A DNA stretch of 64,000 nucleotides from contig JALHNZ010000013.1 in NCBI GenBank assembly GCA_022843265.1, forward strand, positions 1 through 64,000. Reading direction: 5' to 3'. The stretch comes from Gemmatimonadaceae bacterium (GTDB taxonomy: Bacteria; Gemmatimonadota; Gemmatimonadetes; Gemmatimonadales; Gemmatimonadaceae). The notes beneath the pieces were generated by a model. The model ran no database searches. It was not told where the DNA came from and saw only the letters and a list, made by a program, of their open reading frames with translations. Of this stretch, positions 21,880 through 30,839 are shown piece after piece; the first letter of the stretch is position 1; each line of letters opens with the position of its first letter. A program made the translations under genes and the position numbers.

Positions 21880-22485
21880 TCAGACGGGCATCTGCGTGGG
21901 CTGCACTACGCCCGCTTCAGAATCCCATACGCGTTGAGTGGCACGGCCGATTTCTTCGAGACGTTCGGTGCGCACCGGGAATCCTTCCTCTTTGAGAAAG
22001 GTCATCACTGCTGCTGGAATCATGTTGTGCACCGTCATCACGTTGCGTGCGTGCTCTTCCAGATGCTGCTTGGCCATGTCCGCGACGGCTTCGTCATCAA
22101 GCGCGGATGCTGTTGTGTGGAGCATCACGTATCCGATCGACGCCAGTGAAAGGGCGGTGTAGTCGTCACGCAAGTTCTTCGGCAGTTTTTCGGCGCGTAC
22201 AAAATCGATGCCCGCGGCACCAACGCCCAGAATGGCCGAGGCCGCCTTCTTGACAGCGCCGGCAATTCCCTGACCACCACCCTCACGCTGCTCAGCCATT
22301 GCTTCGAGCGATTGCACGTGCATCTGACACTGAGCGTGAATCGGCTGCAGTTGACGCACAACCTCCGGATACTCATCGAGATCCGAGATCTGTCCCTCGA
22401 TTGCCTGCATGATGTGCTTTTCGAGCGCCAGCATATCGGTGATGTAGCTCGCAATTGCCTCGCGTGTCTCTTTGCTGTCTTGCAT
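21880..22485 (-). CDS. DUF892/YciE-like ferritin-like protein
   Basis: All-helical; ALEKHIMQAIEGQ, paired Glu/His-containing helices (LEEHARNVMTVHNMIP). Confidence 0.6.
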   Translation of the reverse strand: MQDSKETREAIASYITDMLALEKHIMQAIEGQISDLDEYPEVVRQLQPIHAQCQMHVQSLEAMAEQREGGGQGIAGAVKKAASAILGVGAAGIDFVRAEKLPKNLRDDYTALSLASIGYVMLHTTASALDDEAVADMAKQHLEEHARNVMTVHNMIPAAVMTFLKEEGFPVRTERLEEIGRATQRVWDSEAGVVQPTQMPV

Positions 22486-22518
22486 CGTTTGCGTCCTGAA
22501 GTTGAGAGAAGGATTCGG

Positions 22519-22950
22519 TTACGAATCGTTAGTTCGCGGTGCCAGCGTTTTCCGCACCCCATCGGTCAACATGTCGGCAAGCCGCTGCCCGACAAGCGTG
22601 GACACGGTCAACGCCATATTGCCGATGACCTGTCCGGACTGTGACCGCGCTGCAGACCGCAGCGTGGACGGATCACGCTCGAGCGCTTCCGATACGCGTG
22701 GTCGATTCGCCGAGCGGTTGCTGAGCACACCGAGCACAACGCCCAGCGCTGCCGCCGCACCGACGGTCATCAATGGGTGTTCCCGGAGCCGCGTGCGAAC
22801 GTCGAGTCGATCGCGCACCGTGGTGCTGAGTTCGTCGAGCGAGCGCTTCAGTTTCTGTCGTTCCGCCAGCACCACGACTTCAAGCTCTTCTGCAGAATCC
22901 GGCAGACTGTCCGAAAAATCACTGGTGCGATTGGTGGCGACGTCACTCAT
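22519..22950 (-). CDS. DUF3618-like/YqjK-like membrane-associated protein
   Basis: LSTTVRDRLDVRTRLREHPLMTVGAAAALGVVLGVL; 4-nt overlap with upstream gene. Confidence 0.5.
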   Translation of the reverse strand: MSDVATNRTSDFSDSLPDSAEELEVVVLAERQKLKRSLDELSTTVRDRLDVRTRLREHPLMTVGAAAALGVVLGVLSNRSANRPRVSEALERDPSTLRSAARSQSGQVIGNMALTVSTLVGQRLADMLTDGVRKTLAPRTNDS

Positions 22951-23297
22951 GACTCTGCTCCATTCGTGCGTGCAGTGAGAAAGAACAGAATCAGCGCAAC
23001 GGCGCCAACGAGGAGTCCCGCACTCAGCGTGACGAGCCACATGTCCGCTTCGTATGACAACCGCATAATGCCGGCGACCAGCAAGACGATGAACGCCACC
23101 AAACCCAGTACCGCGCTCATCGCCAGAAACACGAACCGTCGCGCCTGTGCCATCAGCTGATCTTGTGCGCGAACAACTGCCAGCCTGATCTCGCCGCGTA
23201 CCACATTCTCGGTCAGTGCTGCGGTACTCTGCAGCACCTCGGCGACCGATCGCGACGGCGTGGCGGTCGACGCGGAATCAAGCCGGCGTTCAATCAT
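22947..23297 (-). CDS. Phage-holin-family (YqjE-like) membrane protein
   Basis: Amphipathic N-terminus then two TM helices (FVFLAMSAVLGLVAFIVLLVAGI, WLVTLSAGLLVGAVALILFFLTA). Confidence 0.7.
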   Translation of the reverse strand: MIERRLDSASTATPSRSVAEVLQSTAALTENVVRGEIRLAVVRAQDQLMAQARRFVFLAMSAVLGLVAFIVLLVAGIMRLSYEADMWLVTLSAGLLVGAVALILFFLTARTNGAES

Positions 23298-23629
23298 GAG
23301 CGTGTGGCCGCTCGGCCCGCGAGGAAGCCAACCACAGCGGCGGCGGCGAGCGTGACACCGGGGTGACGCTTTGCCATGGCGGTGATGTCTTCCATCACAT
23401 CACGCGAATCAATGTCGCGCACATACTGAGCGGTGGAGCCCAGCGCACCGGCCGCCTTGTCGGCATACGTCGCGACACGATCACTCACACTGTGACCCGC
23501 GCGTTCCACATGACCCGCTGCACCATCAAGCGCGTGCGTGGCTTTGTCTTTCAGATTATTGGCGCCAGCGTTTACGGTGCCAGCGGCACCCGACATGCTG
23601 AGGTCGCGATCAAATGGCTGAGCTTCCAT
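23294..23629 (-). CDS. DUF883/YqjD-ElaB-like protein (ORF opens at 23725)
   Basis: Ala-rich helical body, C-terminal RHPGVTLAAAAVVGFLAGRAATRS anchor. Confidence 0.55.
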   Translation of the reverse strand: MEAQPFDRDLSMSGAAGTVNAGANNLKDKATHALDGAAGHVERAGHSVSDRVATYADKAAGALGSTAQYVRDIDSRDVMEDITAMAKRHPGVTLAAAAVVGFLAGRAATRS

Positions 23630-23732
23630 GATGTACTCCTTTGGGATGATGTCGCAGAAAGAACTCGCAGCAGCGACGAAACGCTGTGGATCTCTTCTGA
23701 ACCAAGGAATACGGGATTCGTGCATTATGCGC

Positions 23733-23753
23733 TATTCGTCGGAAGGACGAATA
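23733..23753. promoter_or_regulatory. Perfect inverted repeat TATTCGTC-N5-GACGAATA between divergent operons
   Basis: Read directly: TATTCGTCGGAAGGACGAATA. Confidence 0.5.
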
Positions 23754-23968
23754 CGCTCCGCTGTAATAGGACAAAAAGGATGACTCACTTTGGAAGGAGT
23801 GCTATGGCATCCCAACTGCTAATGCTCGTTTGTCTGACAGCAAAAAGAATGACGTGTATCACTGCTTGTCGCTCGGTTGATGGAGCTGTGTTTCACTCTT
23901 CCGACGTCTGGCTGACGTGGAAGCTCGTCGCAATACTGCGAGTCCCACTAACGCTACAGGTATCTCAC

Positions 23969-25105
23969 ATGTCCGTACGACTTTCCGAAGTTTCCGATCC
24001 AGAGAGCGGCGTTCTGCTGTGCTTCTCGCACCTGCGCTGGAGCTGGGTGTATCAGCGGCCTCAGCATTTGCTCACACGCGCCGCGCGAAACCGTCCCGTG
24101 TATTACTTCGAGGAGCCGATCTTCGACTCACCAACGCCGCGACTTTCTGCGCACACCGTTGGCGAGAACATCGTGGTGTTGCAGCCGCATCTGCCCGGGG
24201 GCATGCCGGAGCGTCACATCGACAACGCGCAGCGAGATCTGCTCGACGCGTTTATCGAGTCAAATGCACTTCGCCTTGAAACACTGTGGTACTACACGCC
24301 AATGGCGCTGACCTTTACGCGCCATCTTAAAGCGCGCACGTGTGTTTTTGATTGCATGGACGAGCTGACCGCCTTTGCGGGTGCACCACTTGCACTCCGC
24401 CTGCTCGAGCGGCAGCTGATGCAGCAGTGTGACGTCGTGTTCACAGGCGGCTGGAGTCTGTACGAAGCGAAAATGCAGTTGCATTCCAACTGTCACGCCA
24501 TGTCGAGCAGCGTCGACGTCGCTCACTTCTCGCGGGCGCGCATTGCGAATCCGGAGCCGGCGTCTCTCGCCGGTATTCCGCATCCGCGTATCGGGTATTG
24601 CGGCGTGATCGACGAGCGCATCGATCTCGGCTTGATTGCGACGGTGGCAGCGGCCCGTCCAGACTGGCAGCTGGTACTCATTGGTCCGGTGACAAAAATT
24701 GATGAGGGCTCCTTGCCGCGCGCCGCAAACATTCATTACCTCGGCGCGCGCGCGTATGACGAGCTTCCAACAGAGATGGCGGGTTGGGACGCGGCGTGGA
24801 TGCCCTTTGCCATGAATGAATCAACCCGCTACATCAGTCCCACCAAAACGCCTGAGTATCTGGCGGCTGGACTGCAGGTGGTTTCCACGCCGGTGCCTGA
24901 TGTGGCGCGAAACTGGGGCGCCGACCAGCTGGTGCACATCGCCTACGACTGCCGCGAATGCATTGACGCACTCGCGCAGTGTCTGCTGCCGGCCGAAGAG
25001 CGCTGGCGCATGCAGGTGGACCGGGCTCTCTCGCAGCTTAGCTGGGACAACACCTGGAATCGCATGCAGAGCATCATCTCACGCTCTGCCGAAGCGGCGG
25101 CCTAG
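23969..25105 (+). CDS. Glycosyltransferase family 1-like protein (ORF opens at 23363, real start MSVRLSE)
   Basis: GVLLCFSHLRWSWVYQRPQHLLTRAA, FDCMDELTAFAGAP, PTKTPEYLAAGLQVVSTPVPDV. Confidence 0.83.
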   Translation: MSVRLSEVSDPESGVLLCFSHLRWSWVYQRPQHLLTRAARNRPVYYFEEPIFDSPTPRLSAHTVGENIVVLQPHLPGGMPERHIDNAQRDLLDAFIESNALRLETLWYYTPMALTFTRHLKARTCVFDCMDELTAFAGAPLALRLLERQLMQQCDVVFTGGWSLYEAKMQLHSNCHAMSSSVDVAHFSRARIANPEPASLAGIPHPRIGYCGVIDERIDLGLIATVAAARPDWQLVLIGPVTKIDEGSLPRAANIHYLGARAYDELPTEMAGWDAAWMPFAMNESTRYISPTKTPEYLAAGLQVVSTPVPDVARNWGADQLVHIAYDCRECIDALAQCLLPAEERWRMQVDRALSQLSWDNTWNRMQSIISRSAEAAA

Positions 25106-25111
25106 TCGAGC

Positions 25112-26239
25112 ATGCAACAGGCCTATGACTATCTGATTGTTGGTGCCGGATTCGCGGGAAGCGTTGCGGCGGAACGGCTAGCCCGGGTGTTCAACAAGCG
25201 CGTGCTGCTGGTCGACCGCCGGACGCATATCGGTGGCAATGCTTTTGATTTTCATGATGCGCACGGCGTGCTCATCCACAAGTACGGGCCACACATCTTT
25301 CATACCAACTCGGATGAGGTGTTTTCATACCTCTCGCAGTTCACTGAGTGGCGCAAGTATGAGCATCGCGTGCTGGCATCGGTTGACGGTAAGCTGGTGC
25401 CGATACCGATCAACCTGACCACGATCAACCAGTTGTATGACTGGTCGCTGAACAGCGAGGAGCTGGAGCAGTATTTTCAGTCCGTCGCCGAACCCGTGGC
25501 GCAGGTCCGCACCTCAGAAGATGTGATTGTTGGACGCGTCGGCCGGTCGCTTTACGAAAAGTTCTTTCGCAACTATACACGGAAGCAGTGGGCGCTTGAC
25601 CCATCAGAGCTTGACGCATCGGTCACGTCACGCGTCCCCGTTCGCACCGACACGGACGATCGGTACTTCACCGACCGTCATCAGGCCATGCCCTTGCATG
25701 GCTACACCGCGATGTTTGAACGTATGCTGGATCATCCGAATATTGACATCGAACTCAGCGTTGACTACGCCGATGTGAAGCGCCGCGTACAGTATCGTGA
25801 GCTCATTTTTACGGGCCCGGTTGACGAATATTTCGATTGGCAGTTCGGCAAGCTGGAGTACCGCTCGCTCGAGTTCCGCTTTGAAACGCATCACCAAACA
25901 AAGGTGCTGGCGGCGGCGGTGGTGAATTATCCGAACGATCACGAATACACGCGCATTACGGAGTACACGCAGCTGACCGGGCAGCAGCACACGCACTCCA
26001 CGCTCAGCTACGAGATCCCGCGCGCCGAGGGTGATCCGTACTATCCCGTGCCGCGGGAAGCCAACAAGGCGATCTACGAAAAATATCGCGAGTTGGCGGA
26101 GAGCGTTCCCGATGTGCATTTCACGGGACGGCTGGCGACATACCGCTACTACAATATGGATCAGGTGGTCGCGCAGTCACTGGCATTGTGTACGCGCCTC
26201 ACAGGTGTGGCGCGATCTACGCTTGCGGCAGCCACATGA
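25112..26239 (+). CDS. glf: UDP-galactopyranose mutase
   Basis: YDYLIVGAGFAGSVAAERLA, VDRRTHIGGNAFD, YGPHIFHTNSDEVFSYLSQFTEW, YTRKQWALDPSEL, TRITEYTQLTGQ. Confidence 0.95.
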   Translation: MQQAYDYLIVGAGFAGSVAAERLARVFNKRVLLVDRRTHIGGNAFDFHDAHGVLIHKYGPHIFHTNSDEVFSYLSQFTEWRKYEHRVLASVDGKLVPIPINLTTINQLYDWSLNSEELEQYFQSVAEPVAQVRTSEDVIVGRVGRSLYEKFFRNYTRKQWALDPSELDASVTSRVPVRTDTDDRYFTDRHQAMPLHGYTAMFERMLDHPNIDIELSVDYADVKRRVQYRELIFTGPVDEYFDWQFGKLEYRSLEFRFETHHQTKVLAAAVVNYPNDHEYTRITEYTQLTGQQHTHSTLSYEIPRAEGDPYYPVPREANKAIYEKYRELAESVPDVHFTGRLATYRYYNMDQVVAQSLALCTRLTGVARSTLAAAT

Positions 26240-28368
26240 TTGAGGCGTGGGTCGGACTCGAGTGCACCGTAAATCGAGTTGGCGATCGATATCTTGATCA
26301 GGTGGATCGAACCGGACACAGTGGCCGTGTCGATGATATCGACCGGATTGCTGCGCTTGGCGTGGGCAGGCTGCGTTATCCGCTGCTTTGGGAACGCGTT
26401 GCGCCAAACGGATTACACGCGCCGCAGTGGCATCGTACTGACGCGCATCTGGATCGCATGCGGGCGCTCGGCCTTGCACCCATCGCGGGCCTGATGCATC
26501 ACGGGAGTGGCCCGTCGTATACGCAGCTGCTCGATCCCCTCTTCCCGGAGCATCTCGCGAAGTACGCCGAGGCGGCCGCCACCCGGTATCCATGGATTGA
26601 CGCGTGGACGCCGGTGAACGAACCGATGGTGACGGCGCGGTTTTCCGGACTGTACGGACATTGGTACCCACACCATCGCGATGACCGGTCATTCGTACGC
26701 ATGGTGATGCACCAGGCGCGCGCCAGTGTGCTCTCAATGCAAGCCGTCCGTCGTGTGAACCCGACGGCGGAGTATGTGCACACGGAAGATGGCGGTACGG
26801 TCTTCAGCACACCTGTTCTTGGCTATCAGGCCGACTTTGAGAATGCTCGTCGTGATGTGTTCCTCGACCTGCTGTACGGCAAGGTGGGTCCGCAGCACCC
26901 GATGTGGACCTACCTGATGACGCACGGAGCCAGTGAGGCAGAAATAGGCTGGCTCGCAGAACGTCAGGTGACGCCCGACGTGATTGGGATCGACTACTAC
27001 GCCACGAGCGATCGATTCCTCGACGATCGGCGCGCGTACCACCCGGCGGAAGCGTTTGGCGGGAACGGGACGCATCAGTACGCCGACGTGGCCGCTGTGC
27101 ATGGCATGCCGGGCTGGCAAATCGGATTCAACAGTGCGCTTCGACGCAACTTTACTCGCTATCGCACTCCCGTCGCCCTCACAGAAGTGCATTTGGGTTG
27201 CACGCGCGAGGAGCAGCTGCGGTGGCTGCACGCGGCGTGGAAGGGAGCGCAGCTCGCGGAAAGCCAAGGCGTCGACGTTCGAGCAGTCACCACATGGTCG
27301 TTGTTTGGTGCGTTCGATTGGGATGCACTCGTCACCAGGGAAACGGGAAGTTACGAACCCGGCGCGTTCGATGTGCGCTGCATACCACCGCGCAAAACTG
27401 CGATCGCCGATGCCGTGTACTCGTTGACGTCGACTGGCTGCATGACACACCCGGTGCTGTCGCAGCCTGGATGGTGGGAAGGCACGGCGAGTCGTGTTCT
27501 CCCGAGCATGCAAAGGCCCCGTCACAAGCGTCTTCTTATTTTCGGAGCTCGAGGAACGCTCGGAAGCGCGCTCGTCCGGCGCTGCGAACAACGCGGCCTT
27601 GGTCATCTCGCGCTGTCCCGCGCCGAAGTGGACATTCGCGAACCAATCGAAGTGCGGCGAGCCATTGCCGCGTGTCGTCCCTGGGCCGTCATCAACGCAG
27701 CGGGATTTGTTGACGTGGACGCAGCCGAGCACGATGTGGAAGCGTGCGTGCGCACCAACACACTGGGCGCGGAGTATATGGCAGACGCCTGCGTCAGAAG
27801 TGGCGCCAAAATGCTGACGTTCTCTACGGACCTCGTGTTTGACGGTCGACAAGGCACACCCTACGTGGAGAGCGACGTCACGTTCCCGCTCAGCGCGTAC
27901 GGGCGCAGCAAGCAGATCGCCGAAGATGCGGTGTTCGCATGTTTGCCAGACGCGTTGGTTGTGCGTACCAGCGCATTCTTCGGACCGTGGGACGACAGCA
28001 ACTTCGTCACGGGCGTGATGGGGTTGTTGAGTCGCCGCTGCGAAGTCCGCGCGGGCGCGCAAATGATCTCGCCGACCTACGTTCCGGCCCTTGTCGATGC
28101 CGCGCTAGACCTCATCATTGACGGCGAGTCGGGCATCTGGCACCTGAGCAATCGTGGCGCATACTCCTGGTATGAACTGGCGCGACTGATTGCCGAACGC
28201 GCTGGATTGAACCCTGAGCTCATTGAGCTGTGCACACCTGACAGACTGGGTTGGGTAGCGGCGCGCCCGCCGTACAGTGTGCTCGGCAGCGAGCGCGGCG
28301 CCATTATGCCCACGGTCGAAGAATCACTCGACGCGTATCTGATCTCGCGTCGGGTCGGCAGCGCCTGA
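26236..28368 (+). CDS. Fusion protein: GH1-like glycoside hydrolase domain + RmlD-like sugar-nucleotide reductase domain
   Basis: N-half [23 protein letters not shown]-type GH1 fold with [23 protein letters not shown]-half [64 protein letters not shown]. Confidence 0.85.
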   Translation: MIEAWVGLECTVNRVGDRYLDQVDRTGHSGRVDDIDRIAALGVGRLRYPLLWERVAPNGLHAPQWHRTDAHLDRMRALGLAPIAGLMHHGSGPSYTQLLDPLFPEHLAKYAEAAATRYPWIDAWTPVNEPMVTARFSGLYGHWYPHHRDDRSFVRMVMHQARASVLSMQAVRRVNPTAEYVHTEDGGTVFSTPVLGYQADFENARRDVFLDLLYGKVGPQHPMWTYLMTHGASEAEIGWLAERQVTPDVIGIDYYATSDRFLDDRRAYHPAEAFGGNGTHQYADVAAVHGMPGWQIGFNSALRRNFTRYRTPVALTEVHLGCTREEQLRWLHAAWKGAQLAESQGVDVRAVTTWSLFGAFDWDALVTRETGSYEPGAFDVRCIPPRKTAIADAVYSLTSTGCMTHPVLSQPGWWEGTASRVLPSMQRPRHKRLLIFGARGTLGSALVRRCEQRGLGHLALSRAEVDIREPIEVRRAIAACRPWAVINAAGFVDVDAAEHDVEACVRTNTLGAEYMADACVRSGAKMLTFSTDLVFDGRQGTPYVESDVTFPLSAYGRSKQIAEDAVFACLPDALVVRTSAFFGPWDDSNFVTGVMGLLSRRCEVRAGAQMISPTYVPALVDAALDLIIDGESGIWHLSNRGAYSWYELARLIAERAGLNPELIELCTPDRLGWVAARPPYSVLGSERGAIMPTVEESLDAYLISRRVGSA

Positions 28369-29553
28369 TTGCGCGAGGCCATTGGGTTTCATCACGACCT
28401 TCACGCAACCATCGTCGTGCGCATTGAATTTCGCGTACGCGTTGGGAGCGTCGTCGAGTGATACCCGATGAGTGATGACAAACGACGGGTCGATGTCGCC
28501 ATTAAGTACATGCTCCAGCAGTCGCGGCATGTATTTGTGCGTGTGCGTCTGACCCATCTTGAAGGTGAGGCCTTTGCCGAAGGCGACTCCAAAGTTGAGC
28601 TTGTCCACAATCCCTGAATAGACGCCGGGCACTGACACCGTACCACCAGGGCGACACGCCTGGATTGCCTCGCGTAGCGCATTCGGTCGATCTGTCTGGA
28701 GACGCAGCGCCTGTTTCGCGCGATCGTATATCTCCATAAGCCCGGTGCCGTGCGCTTCCATGCCCACCGCATCGATTACCGCATCGGGCCCGCGGCCGCC
28801 CGTCATTTCCTTGATCGCTTCCACGACGTCGTCTTCTTGCTCAAAGTTGATCGTGCGAGCCCCACATCGCGTTTCGGCGAGTTGCAAACGCTCCGGCGTT
28901 CGATCAATGCAAATCACCTGCTCCGCGCCTAGCAGCTGCGCGCTGATAGCGGCCATGAGTCCTACCGGTCCCGCGCCCCAGATCGCCACAGTGGCACCCG
29001 GGCGAATGTTGCAGTTCTCGGCGGCCATGTAGCCGGTGGGAAAAATGTCGCTGAGAAACAGTACCTGCTCATCAGGCACTGATGGCGGTACAACGAGCGG
29101 CCCAACGTCCGCAAATGGTACGCGCACGTACTCCGCCTGACCTCCTGCATATCCGCCGTACATGTGGGAGTATCCGAAAAGCGCGGCAGCCGGGTACCCA
29201 GTCACGGCGGCGGCGTCCATTCCATTGGGATTGCTGTTTTCGCAGGCCGAATACTCTTCCCGCATGCAGAAATAGCACATCCCGCAGGCGATGTTGAACG
29301 GCACCACAACACGGTCGCCAACCTTCAGACGTCGCACGGCGCTACCAACCTCGACAATCTCACCCATGAACTCGTGCCCGAGAATGTCGCCCTTTTTCAT
29401 CGCGGGATTGTAGCCGTTGTACAAATGCAAATCGCTACCGCAAATGGCTGTGCTCGACACACGCACAATCGCGTCTGTAGGCAGGATCAGTTCTGGATCG
29501 GGGACGGTTTCCACGGTCACGTCATGCGTACCTGAGAAACACACGGCTTTCAT
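28324..29553 (-). CDS. Zinc-dependent alcohol dehydrogenase (formaldehyde-dehydrogenase-like MDR)
   Basis: [71 protein letters not shown]. Confidence 0.92.
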   Translation of the reverse strand: MKAVCFSGTHDVTVETVPDPELILPTDAIVRVSSTAICGSDLHLYNGYNPAMKKGDILGHEFMGEIVEVGSAVRRLKVGDRVVVPFNIACGMCYFCMREEYSACENSNPNGMDAAAVTGYPAAALFGYSHMYGGYAGGQAEYVRVPFADVGPLVVPPSVPDEQVLFLSDIFPTGYMAAENCNIRPGATVAIWGAGPVGLMAAISAQLLGAEQVICIDRTPERLQLAETRCGARTINFEQEDDVVEAIKEMTGGRGPDAVIDAVGMEAHGTGLMEIYDRAKQALRLQTDRPNALREAIQACRPGGTVSVPGVYSGIVDKLNFGVAFGKGLTFKMGQTHTHKYMPRLLEHVLNGDIDPSFVITHRVSLDDAPNAYAKFNAHDDGCVKVVMKPNGLAQSGAADPTRDQIRVE

Positions 29554-30134
29554 CGTGTCTCCTGCGGCTGGCCGCTCGTTGCTGGTTCTTGCTCGGCACG
29601 CATCTCGTCGCGCTCATCCTGCAGCTCGTCTGACTGCGCACTACCTCGTGGTTGACCACGAGTTGTGGAGACGTAGCCAGTTTCCATGCGCTGTTTGAAC
29701 TGGTGCAAATCAACGTCGAGTTGTTTGGCCGGGTCGTCTCCAGTGAGCTTGGCGATGGCCGCACCCAGTGCGCCTGCGGGTGGCCGCCAGTGCAGGACCA
29801 CACTCATCTCGGTACCAGAGCCTTGTCGCGCCGGTGTGAAGCGCACTTCGCCCGCATGTTCAACATCGGCGGCGCCAACGGTGCGCCAGCTGATGACCTC
29901 GCCCGGCACGTCATCAACGATTTCCGCATTCCATTCAACGGAGCCGCCTGGTGCGGAGACTTGCCAGTGCGAGCGCCGCTCATCGAGCTCAACAACCGAA
30001 ATCACCTGCTGCATAATCTCTGGCAGCCGCACAAAATCTCGCCACTGCTCATACAACTCGGTCGGTGTACGACGAATGGTGAGCACCGTGCTCACCATTC
30101 GTGACCCGCCATCTTCAACGACTTCGCGAGCCAT
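29550..30134 (-). CDS. SRPBCC/polyketide cyclase-like protein
   Basis: [81 protein letters not shown] ahead of ATG at 30134. Confidence 0.85.
   Translation of the reverse strand: MAREVVEDGGSRMVSTVLTIRRTPTELYEQWRDFVRLPEIMQQVISVVELDERRSHWQVSAPGGSVEWNAEIVDDVPGEVISWRTVGAADVEHAGEVRFTPARQGSGTEMSVVLHWRPPAGALGAAIAKLTGDDPAKQLDVDLHQFKQRMETGYVSTTRGQPRGSAQSDELQDERDEMRAEQEPATSGQPQETR
30072..30102. promoter_or_regulatory. Perfect 31-bp palindrome in the SRPBCC 5' coding region
   Basis: ACGAATGGTGAGCAC-C-GTGCTCACCATTCGT, 15-bp perfect arms, 1-nt centre. Confidence 0.5.
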
Positions 30135-30204
30135 GACTTCCCCCTGCGATGTGTGGACCGACGACATCTCGTATGTCAATGTCCTCGCGTTCTTGTTTCC
30201 ACGA

Positions 30205-30225
30205 TATTCATCGAAGGGACGAAAT
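30205..30225. promoter_or_regulatory. Inverted repeat resembling the 23733-23753 element
   Basis: TATTCATCGAAGGGACGAAAT; same layout as TATTCGTCGGAAGGACGAATA, 16/21 identical. Confidence 0.4.
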
Positions 30226-30240
30226 TACCGGCTCGGGAGT

Positions 30241-30687
30241 TTAGTTCTCCATCAGTCGTTTGAAGCAGTTGAGATTCTGCTCAATGTGAGCGCGTGCGTG
30301 CTCGAGCACGGGCGCGCTCGTGGCGTTCTCTGCACTGGAGTCCCAGCTCAGCATAATGCGGACTTCCGTTGCGCCGGCGTTTGATGTGGAGTGGAACCAC
30401 ACTTCGCCGCTTTCCTGAATGCTCGCCTGTGGCAGCGATCGCCACGCCAGAAATACACCGGGAATCTGATCAACAAGCAGCGCGCTGATATCGGGTCCCA
30501 CGCATGGCGCTTTGATCACCGCGCCGCGTGGCCCGGCATTCGGCGCTGCCTGAGTTCGGTAGGAAGACTCTGATGGGCGGCGTGCGAGATCCTGCCATGC
30601 CGAATAGAGAGCCATAGCCGAGCGATTGATGCTCACCGAATGTGAGCATCGATGTGTTGCTGTGCCGGCGTCCGCAACGTCGTTCAT
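30241..30687 (-). CDS. Second SRPBCC-like protein (divergent paralogue; ORF opens at 31014)
   Basis: HSVSINRSAMALYSAWQDLARRP...ALLVDQIPGVFLAWRSLPQASIQESGEVWF...RAHIEQNLNCFKRLMEN, parallels 29550-30134. Confidence 0.65.
   Translation of the reverse strand: MNDVADAGTATHRCSHSVSINRSAMALYSAWQDLARRPSESSYRTQAAPNAGPRGAVIKAPCVGPDISALLVDQIPGVFLAWRSLPQASIQESGEVWFHSTSNAGATEVRIMLSWDSSAENATSAPVLEHARAHIEQNLNCFKRLMEN
30628..30650. promoter_or_regulatory. 9-bp-arm inverted repeat in the 5' coding region of the second SRPBCC gene
   Basis: GATGCTCAC-CGAAT-GTGAGCATC. Confidence 0.4.
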
Positions 30688-30839
30688 ACCTGCCTCAATC
30701 GCGCGGGGTGGTGTACGCTCCGGCAAACGACGTCCGAATTCACACACCACGTGTATAGCACATAATCGGCGATTCCGCTGTGTGGCGCGATTAGCCGCAA
30801 GGTTGATCTGTCGCTGGACCCTTTGGCGGATAACGGCCC

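Noticed and set aside
22947-23297. Phage holin-like gene as evidence of a prophage
   Set aside because: No other phage genes nearby; embedded in a YqjD/YqjE-like housekeeping cluster.
26734-28062. 442-aa minus-strand ORF opposite the GH1-RmlD gene
   Set aside because: Antisense shadow; Arg/His/Cys-rich composition and no recognisable family.
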